Assembly (NCBI GenBank): GCA_030019365.1
Contig: JASEFA010000002.1
Location: 121,525 to 185,524 of the forward strand
Direction of reading: 5' to 3'
Origin: Bacillota bacterium
GTDB taxonomy: Bacteria > Bacillota > Sulfobacillia > JACIYH01
DNA length: 64,000 nt
Shown piece after piece: positions 1 through 9,062 of this stretch. The position numbers and the translations under genes are program-made. Within the stretch, counting starts at the first letter, position 1. Every line of letters begins with the position of its first letter. The notes beneath the pieces were generated by a model. The model saw only the letters and a program-made list of their open reading frames with translations. It had not been told where the DNA came from and ran no database searches.

Positions 1-155
1 CGCGCCGATCGCGGCGTATAGTCCGCGGTCGGGCGCGGATCGCGGCGTATAGTCCGCGGTCGCGCGCCGATCGCGGCGTATATTCCGCGGTCGGGCGCGG
101 ATCGCGGCGTATAGTCCACGGTCCACCCCGACATCGTGGCGTATAGTCCACGGTC
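1..155. repeat. 31-bp tandem repeat array (5 units)
   Basis: Five head-to-tail units with period 31 (the last offset 32), starting before the window edge. The conserved core is ATCGCGGCGTATAGTCC followed by (G/A)CGGTC, beginning at about 8, 39, 70, 101 and 133. Two alternating linkers (CGCGCCG and GGCGCGG) sit between cores. There are no unique spacers, so it is not a CRISPR array. No coding frame is convincing. The function is unknown; a protein-binding iteron-like array or an unstable minisatellite are both possible. Confidence 0.85.
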
Positions 156-327
156 GGACCGGCGACTGATGTCGATCTGGACCGTATCCTCGAGCGGGAA
201 CCGGTAGAGGCGTCACGGATCAACCGGGGAAGCCGCGCGTCTGCTGCAACTCGCCGGAGGCCGCCGCCGTCTGTTATCGTGGGTGGGGCGTAGTGAGCAC
301 CACCCGATGGGACAGCCGAGGTAGTCC

Positions 328-431
328 AATGGGCCGGCCTGATGGGAGGGCCTGATGGGAGGGCCTGATGGGAGGGCCTGATGGGCCGGCCTGATGGGAG
401 GGCCTGATGGGCCGGCCTGATGGGACAACCC
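328..431. repeat. 13-bp tandem repeat array (8 units)
   Basis: Eight contiguous 13-mers, GATGGGAGGGCCT alternating with GATGGGCCGGCCT, ending in the variant GATGGGACAACCC. A related single unit lies at 306-318. The array ends about 24 bases before the preferred start codon of the SLH protein gene, so it occupies that gene's leader and presumably its promoter region. Since 13 is not a multiple of 3, it is unlikely to encode a repeated peptide. Confidence 0.9.
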
Positions 432-454
432 GCAGGGAGGGAGTGGCCGCACAC

Positions 455-1939
455 ATGGGCAGACCGTTGAGAGAGCTAGCCGTTTTCACCGTGCTCGTCG
501 TGTTGCTCGGGGGTGCGGTCGCAGGGCCGCAACTCGGCCGAGCGGACGGTCCCGACGCTGGCGGCGGGCACTGGGCGCAGGAGAGTGTCCGCTTCATCCA
601 GGAGATCGGGCTGCGCGCTCCCGCGCCAGCGGGGGCAGAAGAACCGAACTATGGTGCTCCCGTGACCCCGACCGAATGGAACTCCATGGTGTGCCGCCTG
701 TTCGGGGCGGTGCCGGGGGACGACCGCGGCTTGGGCAGCTTGCGCTACTGGCTGTGGTGTTATACCGGCGCCTTCGGTACCGAAGAAGGGATAGCCCGGG
801 GGCACGCCTTTGGAGCGTTCATGAAGATCCTCAACCTGTACGGCCGGGAGAAGTTGTCCTCCCTGGGACCCCCGCGCCACGCCACCAGGTTCGCGGACTG
901 GGCCGAAGTACCGGACCGCCAGGGGGCTCTCGTAGACGTGGCCGTGGAGCGCGGGCTCATCGTGGGATTCCCCGACGGTACCCTGCGCCCCCGGCAGTAT
1001 CTCACCCTGGGCGAGGCGGCCACCTTCCTGCGCCGGGCGGTGGAGAAGTTCGAGCTTACAGAGCGGATCCCGGTTCCCTCCCTCCCCGTGAACCTGACGG
1101 AGAAGAGTACCGGGGATCTCAGGCTGGTCCTGTATACGGATAGGAGTCTGTACCGCAAAGGGGAGACGGTCGGGGTGGTGGCGGGCGTGGAGAACCGGTC
1201 CTCCCGGGAACTGGCTTTCACGCGTTGGAACATCGGGGACCCCGCGATATACGTACGGGCTGAACCGGTTGACCCGGGATCGCCCGCACCTCGCCTGACC
1301 CTGGAGGAGGAGGGGCTTTCGCCCGTCCGGCTGCCGGCGGTGAACACCGGCACCCTGGCGGCGGGAACCAGCATTACACAGCGCATTGCCTGGAAGACGG
1401 TATTCCCGGGGACATCCCTGCCAGCCGACGCCCCGGATCAGCCTCCCGAAGCTTTGCCCCCGGGGAAGTACCGGATAACGGCTTCGTTCTACCTGCAACC
1501 ACTGTCTGTCGCCGGCACGGAGGGGACCGCCACCACCGAGACCAAGGGCGGGACCCAACTTGAGCCGACGGAGATCTCCGCCAGTGTGGAAATCGAGATC
1601 GCCGGCGAGGGCACCATCCTCGTAAACACCGACCAGGCCCGCGACCTGGCCCTGAAGGACCCTGAAGTAGGGCGGTGGTGGGATGCTCACGCGGGCCGAA
1701 ACCTCGTTAAGCAGGAGAACGGGCAGTGGTACGTCAAGACCCCGGAAGGCTGGCAAAAGGCCACCGGAGAATACGCCTCTACGGTTGCCAACCTGCTTCC
1801 GGACGTCCAGGTGACCTTCGCGCGGGGCCTCTGGGAGGTTGTCATGCTCTGCAAGATGGGAGACCCGCCCCATCGCCTGGTGGTACACGTGCATCCCTAC
1901 ACGGGCCAAATCGTCGATCGGCAGGCCCACGAGCGCTGA
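455..1939 (+). CDS. secreted SLH-domain protein with BsuPI-like domain
   Basis: A protein of about 494 aa. The N terminus reads as a signal peptide (MGRPLRELAVFTVLVVLLGG, then an AVAG-type cleavage region). An SLH-like segment begins with GGHWAQESVRFIQEIG. A clearer SLH repeat near residues 145-200 contains RGLIVGFPDGTLRPRQYLT. Residues about 215-330 (LRLVLYTDRSLYRKGE, FTRWNIGDPAIY) resemble the BsuPI intracellular proteinase inhibitor fold. The C terminus has a PepSY-like look (HVHPYTGQIVD). SLH domains usually anchor proteins to secondary cell-wall polymer, so this is probably a surface protein. ATG 455 is preferred because the frame upstream lies in the 13-bp repeats; GTG 443 is an alternative but sits too close to AGGGAGG. 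The substrate or partner is unknown. Confidence 0.8.
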   Translation: MGRPLRELAVFTVLVVLLGGAVAGPQLGRADGPDAGGGHWAQESVRFIQEIGLRAPAPAGAEEPNYGAPVTPTEWNSMVCRLFGAVPGDDRGLGSLRYWLWCYTGAFGTEEGIARGHAFGAFMKILNLYGREKLSSLGPPRHATRFADWAEVPDRQGALVDVAVERGLIVGFPDGTLRPRQYLTLGEAATFLRRAVEKFELTERIPVPSLPVNLTEKSTGDLRLVLYTDRSLYRKGETVGVVAGVENRSSRELAFTRWNIGDPAIYVRAEPVDPGSPAPRLTLEEEGLSPVRLPAVNTGTLAAGTSITQRIAWKTVFPGTSLPADAPDQPPEALPPGKYRITASFYLQPLSVAGTEGTATTETKGGTQLEPTEISASVEIEIAGEGTILVNTDQARDLALKDPEVGRWWDAHAGRNLVKQENGQWYVKTPEGWQKATGEYASTVANLLPDVQVTFARGLWEVVMLCKMGDPPHRLVVHVHPYTGQIVDRQAHER

Positions 1940-2191
1940 GCCTCCAGGGCCCGGCATGCGCGGCGATGATGACGAGGGCGGGGGTTGGCTGGCAGAAATC
2001 CCCGACCTGCCTGGGTGCGCTTCGATATTCCAGAGCCCACCCACATCTCGGAAGACTATAACGGAATGTCTGAGAAAGTACTGGGCGTACCGATACTGCT
2101 GCCGCCGGTGCTTGTCGATGAGAAGCCGAAACGCAAGCGGCCAAAGCGGACCAGCCCCTCATCCTGACTGCCGACCCATGGCTCCCGTCTG

Positions 2192-2331
2192 CTACTTTTC
2201 ACCTGCCACCTGAAAGCCCGAGCTCGTGAGTTCCTGGATTTGGGGGCGTATCGCCTTGACCAGGCCATCCACCACTTCGATCGTGCGGTCTTGAAGCTGC
2301 CCCCAGTCCTCGGTATCTTTCAGGCCCCGAG
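2192..2331 (-). pseudogene. C-terminal remnant of an unidentified protein
   Basis: A minus-strand frame without a start codon encodes about 45 residues ending LTSSGFQVAGEK and a TAG stop, with an internal stretch KDTEDWGQLQDRTIEVV. The helical, charged composition looks like a true protein C terminus, loosely reminiscent of the end of DUF4268-type proteins. It lies directly downstream of the TPR gene stop. Probably a leftover of a deleted gene; identity is unproven. Confidence 0.25.
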
Positions 2332-2348
2332 CCGGCGCGCCGGGCCAG

Positions 2349-3506
2349 TCAGGGAGACCGATCGCCGTACAGGTGACGCCACCTGCGCTCTTCCTCTTCG
2401 CTCATTTCCAGGTAGGTCTTCCCGGCGTCCAGGTCGGCCAGCAGGAAGCGGGCACCCTGGTTGTCCATGGGATTGAGCCACAACATGCGGACGAACACGG
2501 CGCGGGCCTCGTCCGTCCTGCCCAGCCGCCAGAAACTCAACCCCAGCCCGTGCAGGCAGCGCAGGAAGGGACGGTTGTCGATCATGCTCCACGGCAGCAC
2601 GCCGCGGAAGTCCGGCCCCAGCGCGAGATCCCCCATCTGGACCCCGGCGAGGTAGGTGTGCAGGGCACGCTCAACCTGCCCGTACCACTTGTCCTCGCCG
2701 AAGTACATGTTGCCCAGGTGGGCGTAGGCGTCCAAACAACGCAGGTCGGCCTCCAGGCACCTGTGGAGCAGGCGTCGGGCACCCTCCCAGTCACCCGCCT
2801 CCTTGAGCTCCACCGAATCGCTGATGGGGTCGATCATTTCGGCCAGGTTGGCACCCGGCACCACCTGTTCCATTTCGTAGGCCGGTCGCGGGCCGGCCAG
2901 GATGATCTCGCGCTCCCAGGGAGACACGTCCGGGTGTCGGAGCAGGGCCTGCAGCACCGCTTCCCGCCACCTGCGCTCTTCACCCCCACCCTCGCCTTCA
3001 TCGCCGCCTGCGGCTTCGCGGCGGCGGCGATCCCCATTGGGGTGCACGGCTCCCCCCACCAGCGGGACCTCCACCTCGTGGACGTTCTCTTCCGCGCCGT
3101 CCTCCTCGGCGAGCACCTCGTCCAGGTCCGCCGCCACGCCCTCTTCCGCGAGGATTTCGTCCAGGTCCACCGCCAGCCAGTGTTCTTGTAGGGGATCCCA
3201 AATGCCTTCGGGGTGCAGAACAAGGGGCGGGAGCCCGAAACTGGCTGCCACCGCAGCCATGTCCACGCGCGCGGCCACCACCTTGCCCGACAAGTAGTGA
3301 CCCCGCATGTAGCTCCATTCCTTGATGGGCACGACGGTGAGGATCTGGCCCTCGGCTTCGTCCCGCACGCCGCCCGCCGGCCGAAAGGTCACGATGCCGC
3401 CGTCGGTGAGCCTCCGGCAGCGCACCGCATTGAACTTCACCGCGATCGCCAGCAGCTCCACCGCTTCCGGGGTCCCCGGCCCCGCCTCCGAGAGCGATTG
3501 CGTCAC
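2349..3506 (-). CDS. tetratricopeptide-repeat protein
   Basis: 385 aa, GTG start with GGAG nine bases upstream. The N-terminal ~110 residues form a mixed alpha/beta domain (MRGHYLSGKVVAARVDM). A highly acidic, low-complexity linker follows (about residues 115-185). The C-terminal half holds TPR-like helices: SVELKEAGDWEGARRLLHRC, CLDAYAHLGNMYFGED, CLHGLGLSFWRLGRTDEARA. Such proteins are scaffolds for protein-protein contacts and no enzymatic motif is visible. It is convergent with the SLH gene and follows a DUF429 fragment on the same strand. The cellular role is unknown. Confidence 0.75.
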   Translation of the reverse strand: MTQSLSEAGPGTPEAVELLAIAVKFNAVRCRRLTDGGIVTFRPAGGVRDEAEGQILTVVPIKEWSYMRGHYLSGKVVAARVDMAAVAASFGLPPLVLHPEGIWDPLQEHWLAVDLDEILAEEGVAADLDEVLAEEDGAEENVHEVEVPLVGGAVHPNGDRRRREAAGGDEGEGGGEERRWREAVLQALLRHPDVSPWEREIILAGPRPAYEMEQVVPGANLAEMIDPISDSVELKEAGDWEGARRLLHRCLEADLRCLDAYAHLGNMYFGEDKWYGQVERALHTYLAGVQMGDLALGPDFRGVLPWSMIDNRPFLRCLHGLGLSFWRLGRTDEARAVFVRMLWLNPMDNQGARFLLADLDAGKTYLEMSEEEERRWRHLYGDRSP

Positions 3507-3590
3507 AGCGCCATCTCCGAGTTCCCCAGGCGCAACGGACCCCCACCTCCGCCCCGTCCGAGGTCTTCGCGGCAGCCGCCCTGAGCTCCT

Positions 3591-3911
3591 TCACCCCCGG
3601 TCGCCCACGGGGGCGACGACCCCATGCGTGGTGGCGGCCACCCCGCCCGGGATGGCGCTATCCAGACGGGCGGTGACCATCTCCATGCGCAGCCCGTACC
3701 GGTCAAGTTCCTCCCCTTCGTCGGGCAGCACCCGGAAGCCGTGCTCGCTGCCGAGCCAGGCGTTGACGGCAAGGGCCAGGGCGTCCAGCACGTCGTCGGC
3801 AGCGGGACTCCCCCGCCTCTTGCTCCGGGGCACCCCAGCGATGAACGCGTCCACGTCCGGGACGTAACGGCGCAGCATCGCGAGCCTCTCGTCGCGTCCT
3901 TCCTGACCCAC
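3591..3911 (-). pseudogene. DUF429-family fragment (C-terminal)
   Basis: The 106-residue frame contains ERLAMLRRYVPDVDAFIAG and DDVLDALALAVNAWLG, the pattern I associate with the C terminus of DUF429 proteins (predicted RNase H-fold, usually over 200 aa). The N-terminal two thirds are missing. Minus-strand frames just upstream (to about 4060) are open but shifted and not convincingly DUF429. This looks like a truncated gene, though a short functional derivative cannot be excluded. Confidence 0.5.
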
Positions 3912-4462
3912 CTTGCAGCCTGATCCTCTCGCGAAACAGCTGCCTCATTCGGTCGCTCTGGTGGATCACCCGTGCTGGCAACGCTTGCACCTCCGGCTCG
4001 CCTCGTACGACACCCACGCTGAGCTATCCCAGGCTTTACACGGTTTAACCGCGTCACTCAGACTTTCGGAGGTGAGGGCCGGCGAACTCCGAGTATCGCG
4101 AAGCCCAGGTCACCCCAGGTCCATCCCCCGTATTGCCGGAACAAGGTCATGGGGAACGCAGTGGCAAGGCCTCCCACCGTGACGTGTACGACACCATCAC
4201 CCGTTCCTCATACTCCGCCATGGTTGGCGGACGTACCCCCTTTGGCGCCTCTGCGCTGCCGCCACACCCTGCCGGTGGTACCGTTGATAAGGTGTTCCAG
4301 GTTTGGTACTCTTCAGATAGCGCGATGGGTTACCAATCCTGCGACAAACTGGGGCATCTGGGGTACGCGGGGTAGCTGCATGATGGCGTAGGGGCTTCGC
4401 GCGGGGGCGTGAGCCGGGGCCAGAGAAAGACGGCAGATGTGCTGAGTGATGGGGAGAGGACA
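3912..4462. other. non-coding gap upstream of methyltransferase operon
   Basis: About 550 bases with short, overlapping frames on both strands, none with a credible ribosome binding site or recognisable domain. The left part may hold decayed DUF429 sequence. The right part should contain the promoter of the methyltransferase-nurA-herA operon, but I see no convincing -35/-10 pair. Confidence 0.5.
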
Positions 4463-5683
4463 ATGGCGGCCTGCAACTGCTGTGAGCCTGCGGATGCCAA
4501 TACAACAAACAACGCAGCAAGCGACACAGGAAACAACATGGGACAACACGGAGCACATGGAGAACCCGAGGAGGACCGCGTGGCGGGCTTCCCCGCGGAG
4601 ATGCTCCGCTTGAACGGCATTTGCCCCTATTTCTCGATGTTCCCCCTGGATTTCCCGCTGGCACACCTGAGCCAGGCAGGATTTGGCGAGTGGGTGCTCG
4701 ACCCCTTTTGCGGCCGGGGGACCACCAACTACGCGGCCAGGCTGCTCGGGTTGCCCTCGGTGGGGGTCGACCGGTGCCGCGTAGCCGTCGCCATCGCAGC
4801 CGCCAAGGTGGTGCAGGTCACCCCCGAGGAAGTCACCGCCCTGTGCGCCCGCATCCTGCAAGCCGGCGCTGAGCCCGCAGACGTACCCACCGGGCCCTTC
4901 TGGGACCTGTGCTACCACCCGGCAACGCTCCTTGAGATCTGTAAGGTCCGCGAAGCCCTGTTACGCGAATGCATCACCGAGCCCCAGGTTGCCTTACGTG
5001 GGATCATGCTGGGCGCCCTGCACGGCCCCTTGCAGAAAACCGGGGCCGCTTACCTGTCCAACCAGATGCCCCGCACGTATGCAACCAAGCCGAACAGCGC
5101 CGTCAACTTCTGGCTCAAGCGCGGCCTGAAGCCGCCCAGGGTCAGCCTGCTGGAGGTCGTATCCCGGCGCACGCACCGGTTCTTCGCGACCATACCGCCG
5201 CGCACCCCCGGGTGGATAATGGAGGACGACAGCAGGAGCCTGGACGATCACGTTTTCCCCGAGCGGTTCCGCTGGGTGGTCACTTCGCCACCTTACATGG
5301 GGATGCGGAATTACGTACCCGACCAGTGGCTGCGCAACTGGTACCTGGGCGGGCCCCCCAGCGTCGATTATTCATATGAAGGTCAGATCGGCCAACTGAG
5401 CGGTGATGCCTTCGCGACTGCCCTGGCCGAGGTGTGGCGGGCCGTGTCCCGGCTCTGCGCACCGGGGGCCCGCCTGGTGGTGCGCTTCGGGTGCATACCC
5501 AGCGCCCGGTACAGCGGGGCGGAAGTCCTCACGAGGACCCTCGTCCTCGCCGACTGCGGCTGGGCCATCAGAGAAGTGCGCAGCGCCGGGCCCTCGACCC
5601 GGGGGAAGCGGCAGGCCGAGCAATTCGGCAGGGCGGGAACCGCCTTGGAAGAGGTAGACCTGGTGGCCCAACTGGAGGCGTAG
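4463..5683 (+). CDS. DNA methyltransferase (N4/N6 amino-methylase type)
   Basis: 406 aa from ATG 4463. The S-adenosylmethionine motif I is DPFCGRGTT (about residues 80-88) and the catalytic motif IV is TSPPYMGMRNY (about 273-283), the TSPPY form typical of N4-cytosine or N6-adenine exocyclic methylases. The ~190 residues between them could hold target recognition. ATG 4463 follows GGGGAGAGG; ATG 4538 (after AGGAAA) and GTG 4409 are alternative starts. It leads a three-gene operon with a NurA-like nuclease (2-base gap) and a HerA-like ATPase. By analogy with restriction-modification it probably marks self DNA for that nuclease-translocase pair, which is inference from context. Confidence 0.8.
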   Translation: MAACNCCEPADANTTNNAASDTGNNMGQHGAHGEPEEDRVAGFPAEMLRLNGICPYFSMFPLDFPLAHLSQAGFGEWVLDPFCGRGTTNYAARLLGLPSVGVDRCRVAVAIAAAKVVQVTPEEVTALCARILQAGAEPADVPTGPFWDLCYHPATLLEICKVREALLRECITEPQVALRGIMLGALHGPLQKTGAAYLSNQMPRTYATKPNSAVNFWLKRGLKPPRVSLLEVVSRRTHRFFATIPPRTPGWIMEDDSRSLDDHVFPERFRWVVTSPPYMGMRNYVPDQWLRNWYLGGPPSVDYSYEGQIGQLSGDAFATALAEVWRAVSRLCAPGARLVVRFGCIPSARYSGAEVLTRTLVLADCGWAIREVRSAGPSTRGKRQAEQFGRAGTALEEVDLVAQLEA

Positions 5684-5685
5684 CC

Positions 5686-6849
5686 ATGCTGGAACCGGAA
5701 ACCCTGAGGCAGGTGCGCGAACTGATCGCCCGCCGGGCGGAGGAAGACCGCAGGGTGCTGGACGACCTGTGCCGCGAGGTGCGCCCCCTCGCCGGGAACG
5801 TCAAACCCATACGGCCACGGTCGACCACGGCGGTCTCGCTGGTGGGAAGTGATGGGGGAAACAACCGGCTCCTGTTCGACCCCTTCTTCATGCAGTTCGT
5901 GCGCGTGGTTGACTCCTACGGGCAGGAGCACCACATCGAATGCGTCTCCCCCACCACGGACACGGAGGCCCTGAGCCGGGCCCAGTTCACCCCCGACGGA
6001 AAGCCGAAAACGGCGCTCGGGGTCATGATGACCGAACTGGGTGTGCATCCGCCCCTGCTGTGGAATCTGAGCCCTATGATACCGGAGGCAGCCACTCTCA
6101 GGAACCATCCCGAGATGGTCTCCCCGTCGTGGATCCAGGTCTACCGCGACCTGTGCGAATGGGCCGTGCTGTACGACCGCATCCGCAACCACTCCTTCGC
6201 CACGGATACCCTCATCGTGCGGGACGGCATGCTGCGCAGCAAGGTGTTTCGCGGAGAGCTGTTCATCAGGTGGCGCCAGAAGATAGAGGAGGCGATTGAG
6301 AGGGTCTGGCGGACGCAGCGGCGGCGCGTCTACCTGGTGGGGATCGCCAAGCGCAGCAAGGTGCTGGATCGCTACCGCCTGGCCCTGGCCATCGAGAGCG
6401 TGATGTTGCGTGATGAAGCCTGCTACGTGCGCGTGCCCAGAGAGATGGAGGCAAAGGCTTTCGTCTGGCCCGAGTGGGCTCGCGGGCCGGAGGCCGAAGG
6501 CGGCGAACGCGAGGCGCCCAAGTTCGTCGCCGGCGACATGTACTTCGTGCGCTTTGGCTCCCGACCTGGGGACCCCATCTGGACGATAGACGTGTTCTCC
6601 TGCCAGAGCGAGAGCGCAGGCGAGATATTCGGGTACCTCCTGGCCGACGCCATCGCGGGCTTCCCCGTGCCCCTCTACCCTCGGTGCCTGCAGAAGGCCC
6701 ACGAGTATGCCCAGGTGACCGGCTTCGACCTCACCATCCTGCAGGACGAGATCTACCAGGCGGTGCGCGACCTGCTACCCCACGACAAGCGGGGGATCCT
6801 GGATGAGGCCCGACTTCACCCCGAGGTCGGCATGGGAGGTGCGTCATGA
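5686..6849 (+). CDS. NurA-like nuclease
   Basis: 387 aa, ATG with GGAGG seven bases upstream, two bases after the methyltransferase stop. The pattern matches NurA: an N-terminal helix, a glycine/aspartate turn SLVGSDGG (near residue 50), YLVGIAKRSKVLDRYRLALA (near residue 210), and a C-terminal segment SAGEIFGYLLADAIAGFPVP. NurA is an RNase H-fold 5'-3' exonuclease/endonuclease that works with the hexameric HerA translocase in end resection; HerA is the very next gene, with an ATGA overlap. The canonical NurA catalytic aspartates were not all placed by eye. Known family: archaeal repair and bacterial defence modules. Inferred role: DNA degradation directed by HerA. Confidence 0.65.
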   Translation: MLEPETLRQVRELIARRAEEDRRVLDDLCREVRPLAGNVKPIRPRSTTAVSLVGSDGGNNRLLFDPFFMQFVRVVDSYGQEHHIECVSPTTDTEALSRAQFTPDGKPKTALGVMMTELGVHPPLLWNLSPMIPEAATLRNHPEMVSPSWIQVYRDLCEWAVLYDRIRNHSFATDTLIVRDGMLRSKVFRGELFIRWRQKIEEAIERVWRTQRRRVYLVGIAKRSKVLDRYRLALAIESVMLRDEACYVRVPREMEAKAFVWPEWARGPEAEGGEREAPKFVAGDMYFVRFGSRPGDPIWTIDVFSCQSESAGEIFGYLLADAIAGFPVPLYPRCLQKAHEYAQVTGFDLTILQDEIYQAVRDLLPHDKRGILDEARLHPEVGMGGAS

Positions 6850-8980
6850 GCCTCAAGCTATTCCGCAGGGAACAGGTGGCGGGGATCTTCCGCGGGTTCA
6901 ACGAAGGCGGCCTCGAATTCCACGCCGACCTGGTCCTGCCCTACCGGGAGGACTACCAGAACAGCCCCATGCACGGCCAGTTCGTGGTGGTGCAACTGGA
7001 AACCGAGAGCGAAGCCGTGCTGGGCAGGATCTGCTCCATCGCCGCCGAAGGCCGCCTGACCTCAAGCGAGGGCGAAGACTACGGGGTGCGGGCCGTGGCC
7101 GAGGACCGCCCCATACCGGAGGAACTGCGCGAGCGTTACCTCAAGTACCGCATCAACATACGGGTACTGGGAGTGGTCCGGGTGGTCGGCGACCGCCTCG
7201 TCTTCGCCGCCTCCCACCGCCGCCTCCCCCATCTGGGCAGCAAGGTAGCCTTCCTGGCGGAAGACGTGCTGCGGGAGGTGGCCGGCCACAACCTCCCCGG
7301 CGGCGAGCTGGGCTACCTGGCCCTGGGCGAGTACATCTTTGCGGGCGACGACGTCAACGCCAGCAACCCGACCGTCACCGTCGAGGACTGGATGCAGATC
7401 AGGCACCCCAGGGTTACGCCCAAATTCGACATCCGGGGCCTGGTGTCGTGCCGGAGCTTCGTTTTCGCCCGGGCCGGGTTCGGCAAGTCCAACCTCACCA
7501 AGCTCCTGTTCAGCAACCTCTACCGGGATACCCCGACGGTCCAGAAACGCGGCGGGCGCAAGGCCCCCGTGGGGACCATCATCTTCGACCCGGAGGGCGA
7601 GTACTTCTGGCCCGACGACCAGAACCGGCCGGGCCTGTGCGACGTATCCCACCTGGAAGACAAGCTGGTCCTCTTCACCAACCGCACGGGCCCCAGCGCC
7701 TTCTACCACTCCTTCGTCGCCAGCGACATCAGGCTGGACATCCGCAGGCTGCGCCCGGCGGACGTGGTGTCCATTGCGTTGCCGCCCGAGAAGCAGGACC
7801 AGCAGAACGTGCGCAGGCTGAAGCAACTGAACGACTCGGACTGGAGCCGCCTGGTGGATGAGATCTACGCCCAGGGCAACCTGGCCGACCCCGCCGTCAT
7901 CTGCGAACTGCTGCACCTGGAAAAGACACAGGAGGCGGAGATGGCCGCCGCCCGCGCCAACATGACCACCATCGTCAAGATGCTGCACGACCCCGGCAGC
8001 CAGATGCTGGACATGCTGATCAACTCCCTCAAGGCCGGCAAACTGTGCATCGTGGACCTATCCCAGATGCGGGGGCAGGCGGGGCTCATCCTCTCGGCCC
8101 TCATCCTGCAGCGGATCTTCGACTACAACCAGGAGCAGTTCACGCGCGCCGACCCCGAACCATCCCCGTGATCGCGGTAGTGGAAGAAGCCCAGGCGGTG
8201 CTGGGCTCCTCCGGCGGGACCTCCGGCTATGCCCCCTACGTCACCTGGGTCAAGGAGGGCCGCAAATACGACCTGGGCGCCGTGCTCATCACCCAGCAGC
8301 CGGGCAGCATCCCCCACGAGATACTGAGCCAGGGGGACAACTGGTTCGTCTTCCACCTCCTGTCCACCGGCGACCTCCTCGCCCTGAAGAAGGCGAACGC
8401 CCACTTCAGCGACGACATCCTCAGCGCGCTGCTCAACGAGCCCATCCCCGGCCACTGCGTCTTCTGGAGCAGCGCGGGCGGCAAGAGCTACCCCGTCCCC
8501 CTCCGCGTCATGTCCTTCGAAAAGATGTACACCGCCGCCGACCCCACCTACACCAGGCCCGCAGCACCGACGTACGCCGCCCAACTTCGCGCTACCTTCG
8601 CGACGCGACTCGCCCCCGCTCCCGGCCGCCACGCCGGGCCGGCGCCCGATTCCGAGGAAGGGGAGGGTGCCGAAACCCCGGGTACGCCGCCGGTGGATAC
8701 CCAGAAGCTTTGGGTGGAAGAGGCGGTCAAGCGTATCCAGGAAACAGACCTGCCCGAGAAGGTGCGCACTCAGGGTCATCCCTGGAAGGGCATACAGGTG
8801 GAGATCGAAGGGATCCTCCCGGACCACGTGGTGGATAAGGACCACGACGCATACCGGCTGATGCCGCAGGTGCTGGACGCTCTGTTCGGCAAGGGAGCAT
8901 GGACCACCGAGAGAAGGCCCAAGAAGAAGGGGACCGGCTACACCGCATACGTCACCTTGAAGCCCCCCGCCCCAACCTAG
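6846..8980 (+). pseudogene. herA: HerA-like ATPase/translocase, frameshifted
   Basis: Starts at ATG 6846 with GGGAGGTG five bases upstream, overlapping the nurA stop (ATGA). Residues about 1-110 form a HAS-barrel-like domain. Walker A is AGFGKSNLTK near residue 210. The first frame stops at 8171, but the homologous sequence continues one frame back (-1) from about 8155: IPVIAVVEEAQAVLGS (Walker B) and GAVLITQQPGSIPHEI (sensor). One missing base between about 8150 and 8168 (C-rich run) would restore a ~710-aa protein. A C-terminal extension after about 8640 (QKLWVEEAVKRIQ) is extra to the usual fold. It is either a natural inactivating mutation or a sequencing/assembly error; no classic slippery heptamer is visible. 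Confidence 0.75.
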
Positions 8981-9062
8981 GGCCCTGCCGCCCGGCGACC
9001 GACTCCTGTGAAGTTGGGTGCCAACAGAAGCCTGGCTATCCTAGCCCTTTCGCTGGGTGAAA

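Noticed and set aside
1-155. CRISPR array
   Set aside because: Repeats are contiguous with period 31 and have no unique spacers; no cas genes nearby.
476-2044. Long minus-strand frame antisense to the SLH gene
   Set aside because: Low-complexity, proline/arginine/glycine-rich translation; the opposite strand has a signal peptide and recognisable domains.
1985-2167. 60-aa plus-strand frame ending in a lysine/arginine-rich tail
   Set aside because: No good ribosome binding site, no recognisable family; the basic proline-rich tail is what GC-rich non-coding sequence often gives.
8140-8175. Programmed -1 ribosomal frameshift in herA
   Set aside because: No X-XXY-YYZ slippery heptamer or obvious downstream stem; simple loss of a base fits better.
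4463-8980. DISARM system
   Set aside because: No DrmA/DrmB/DrmC (DUF1998, PLD) genes; only a methylase with NurA and HerA.
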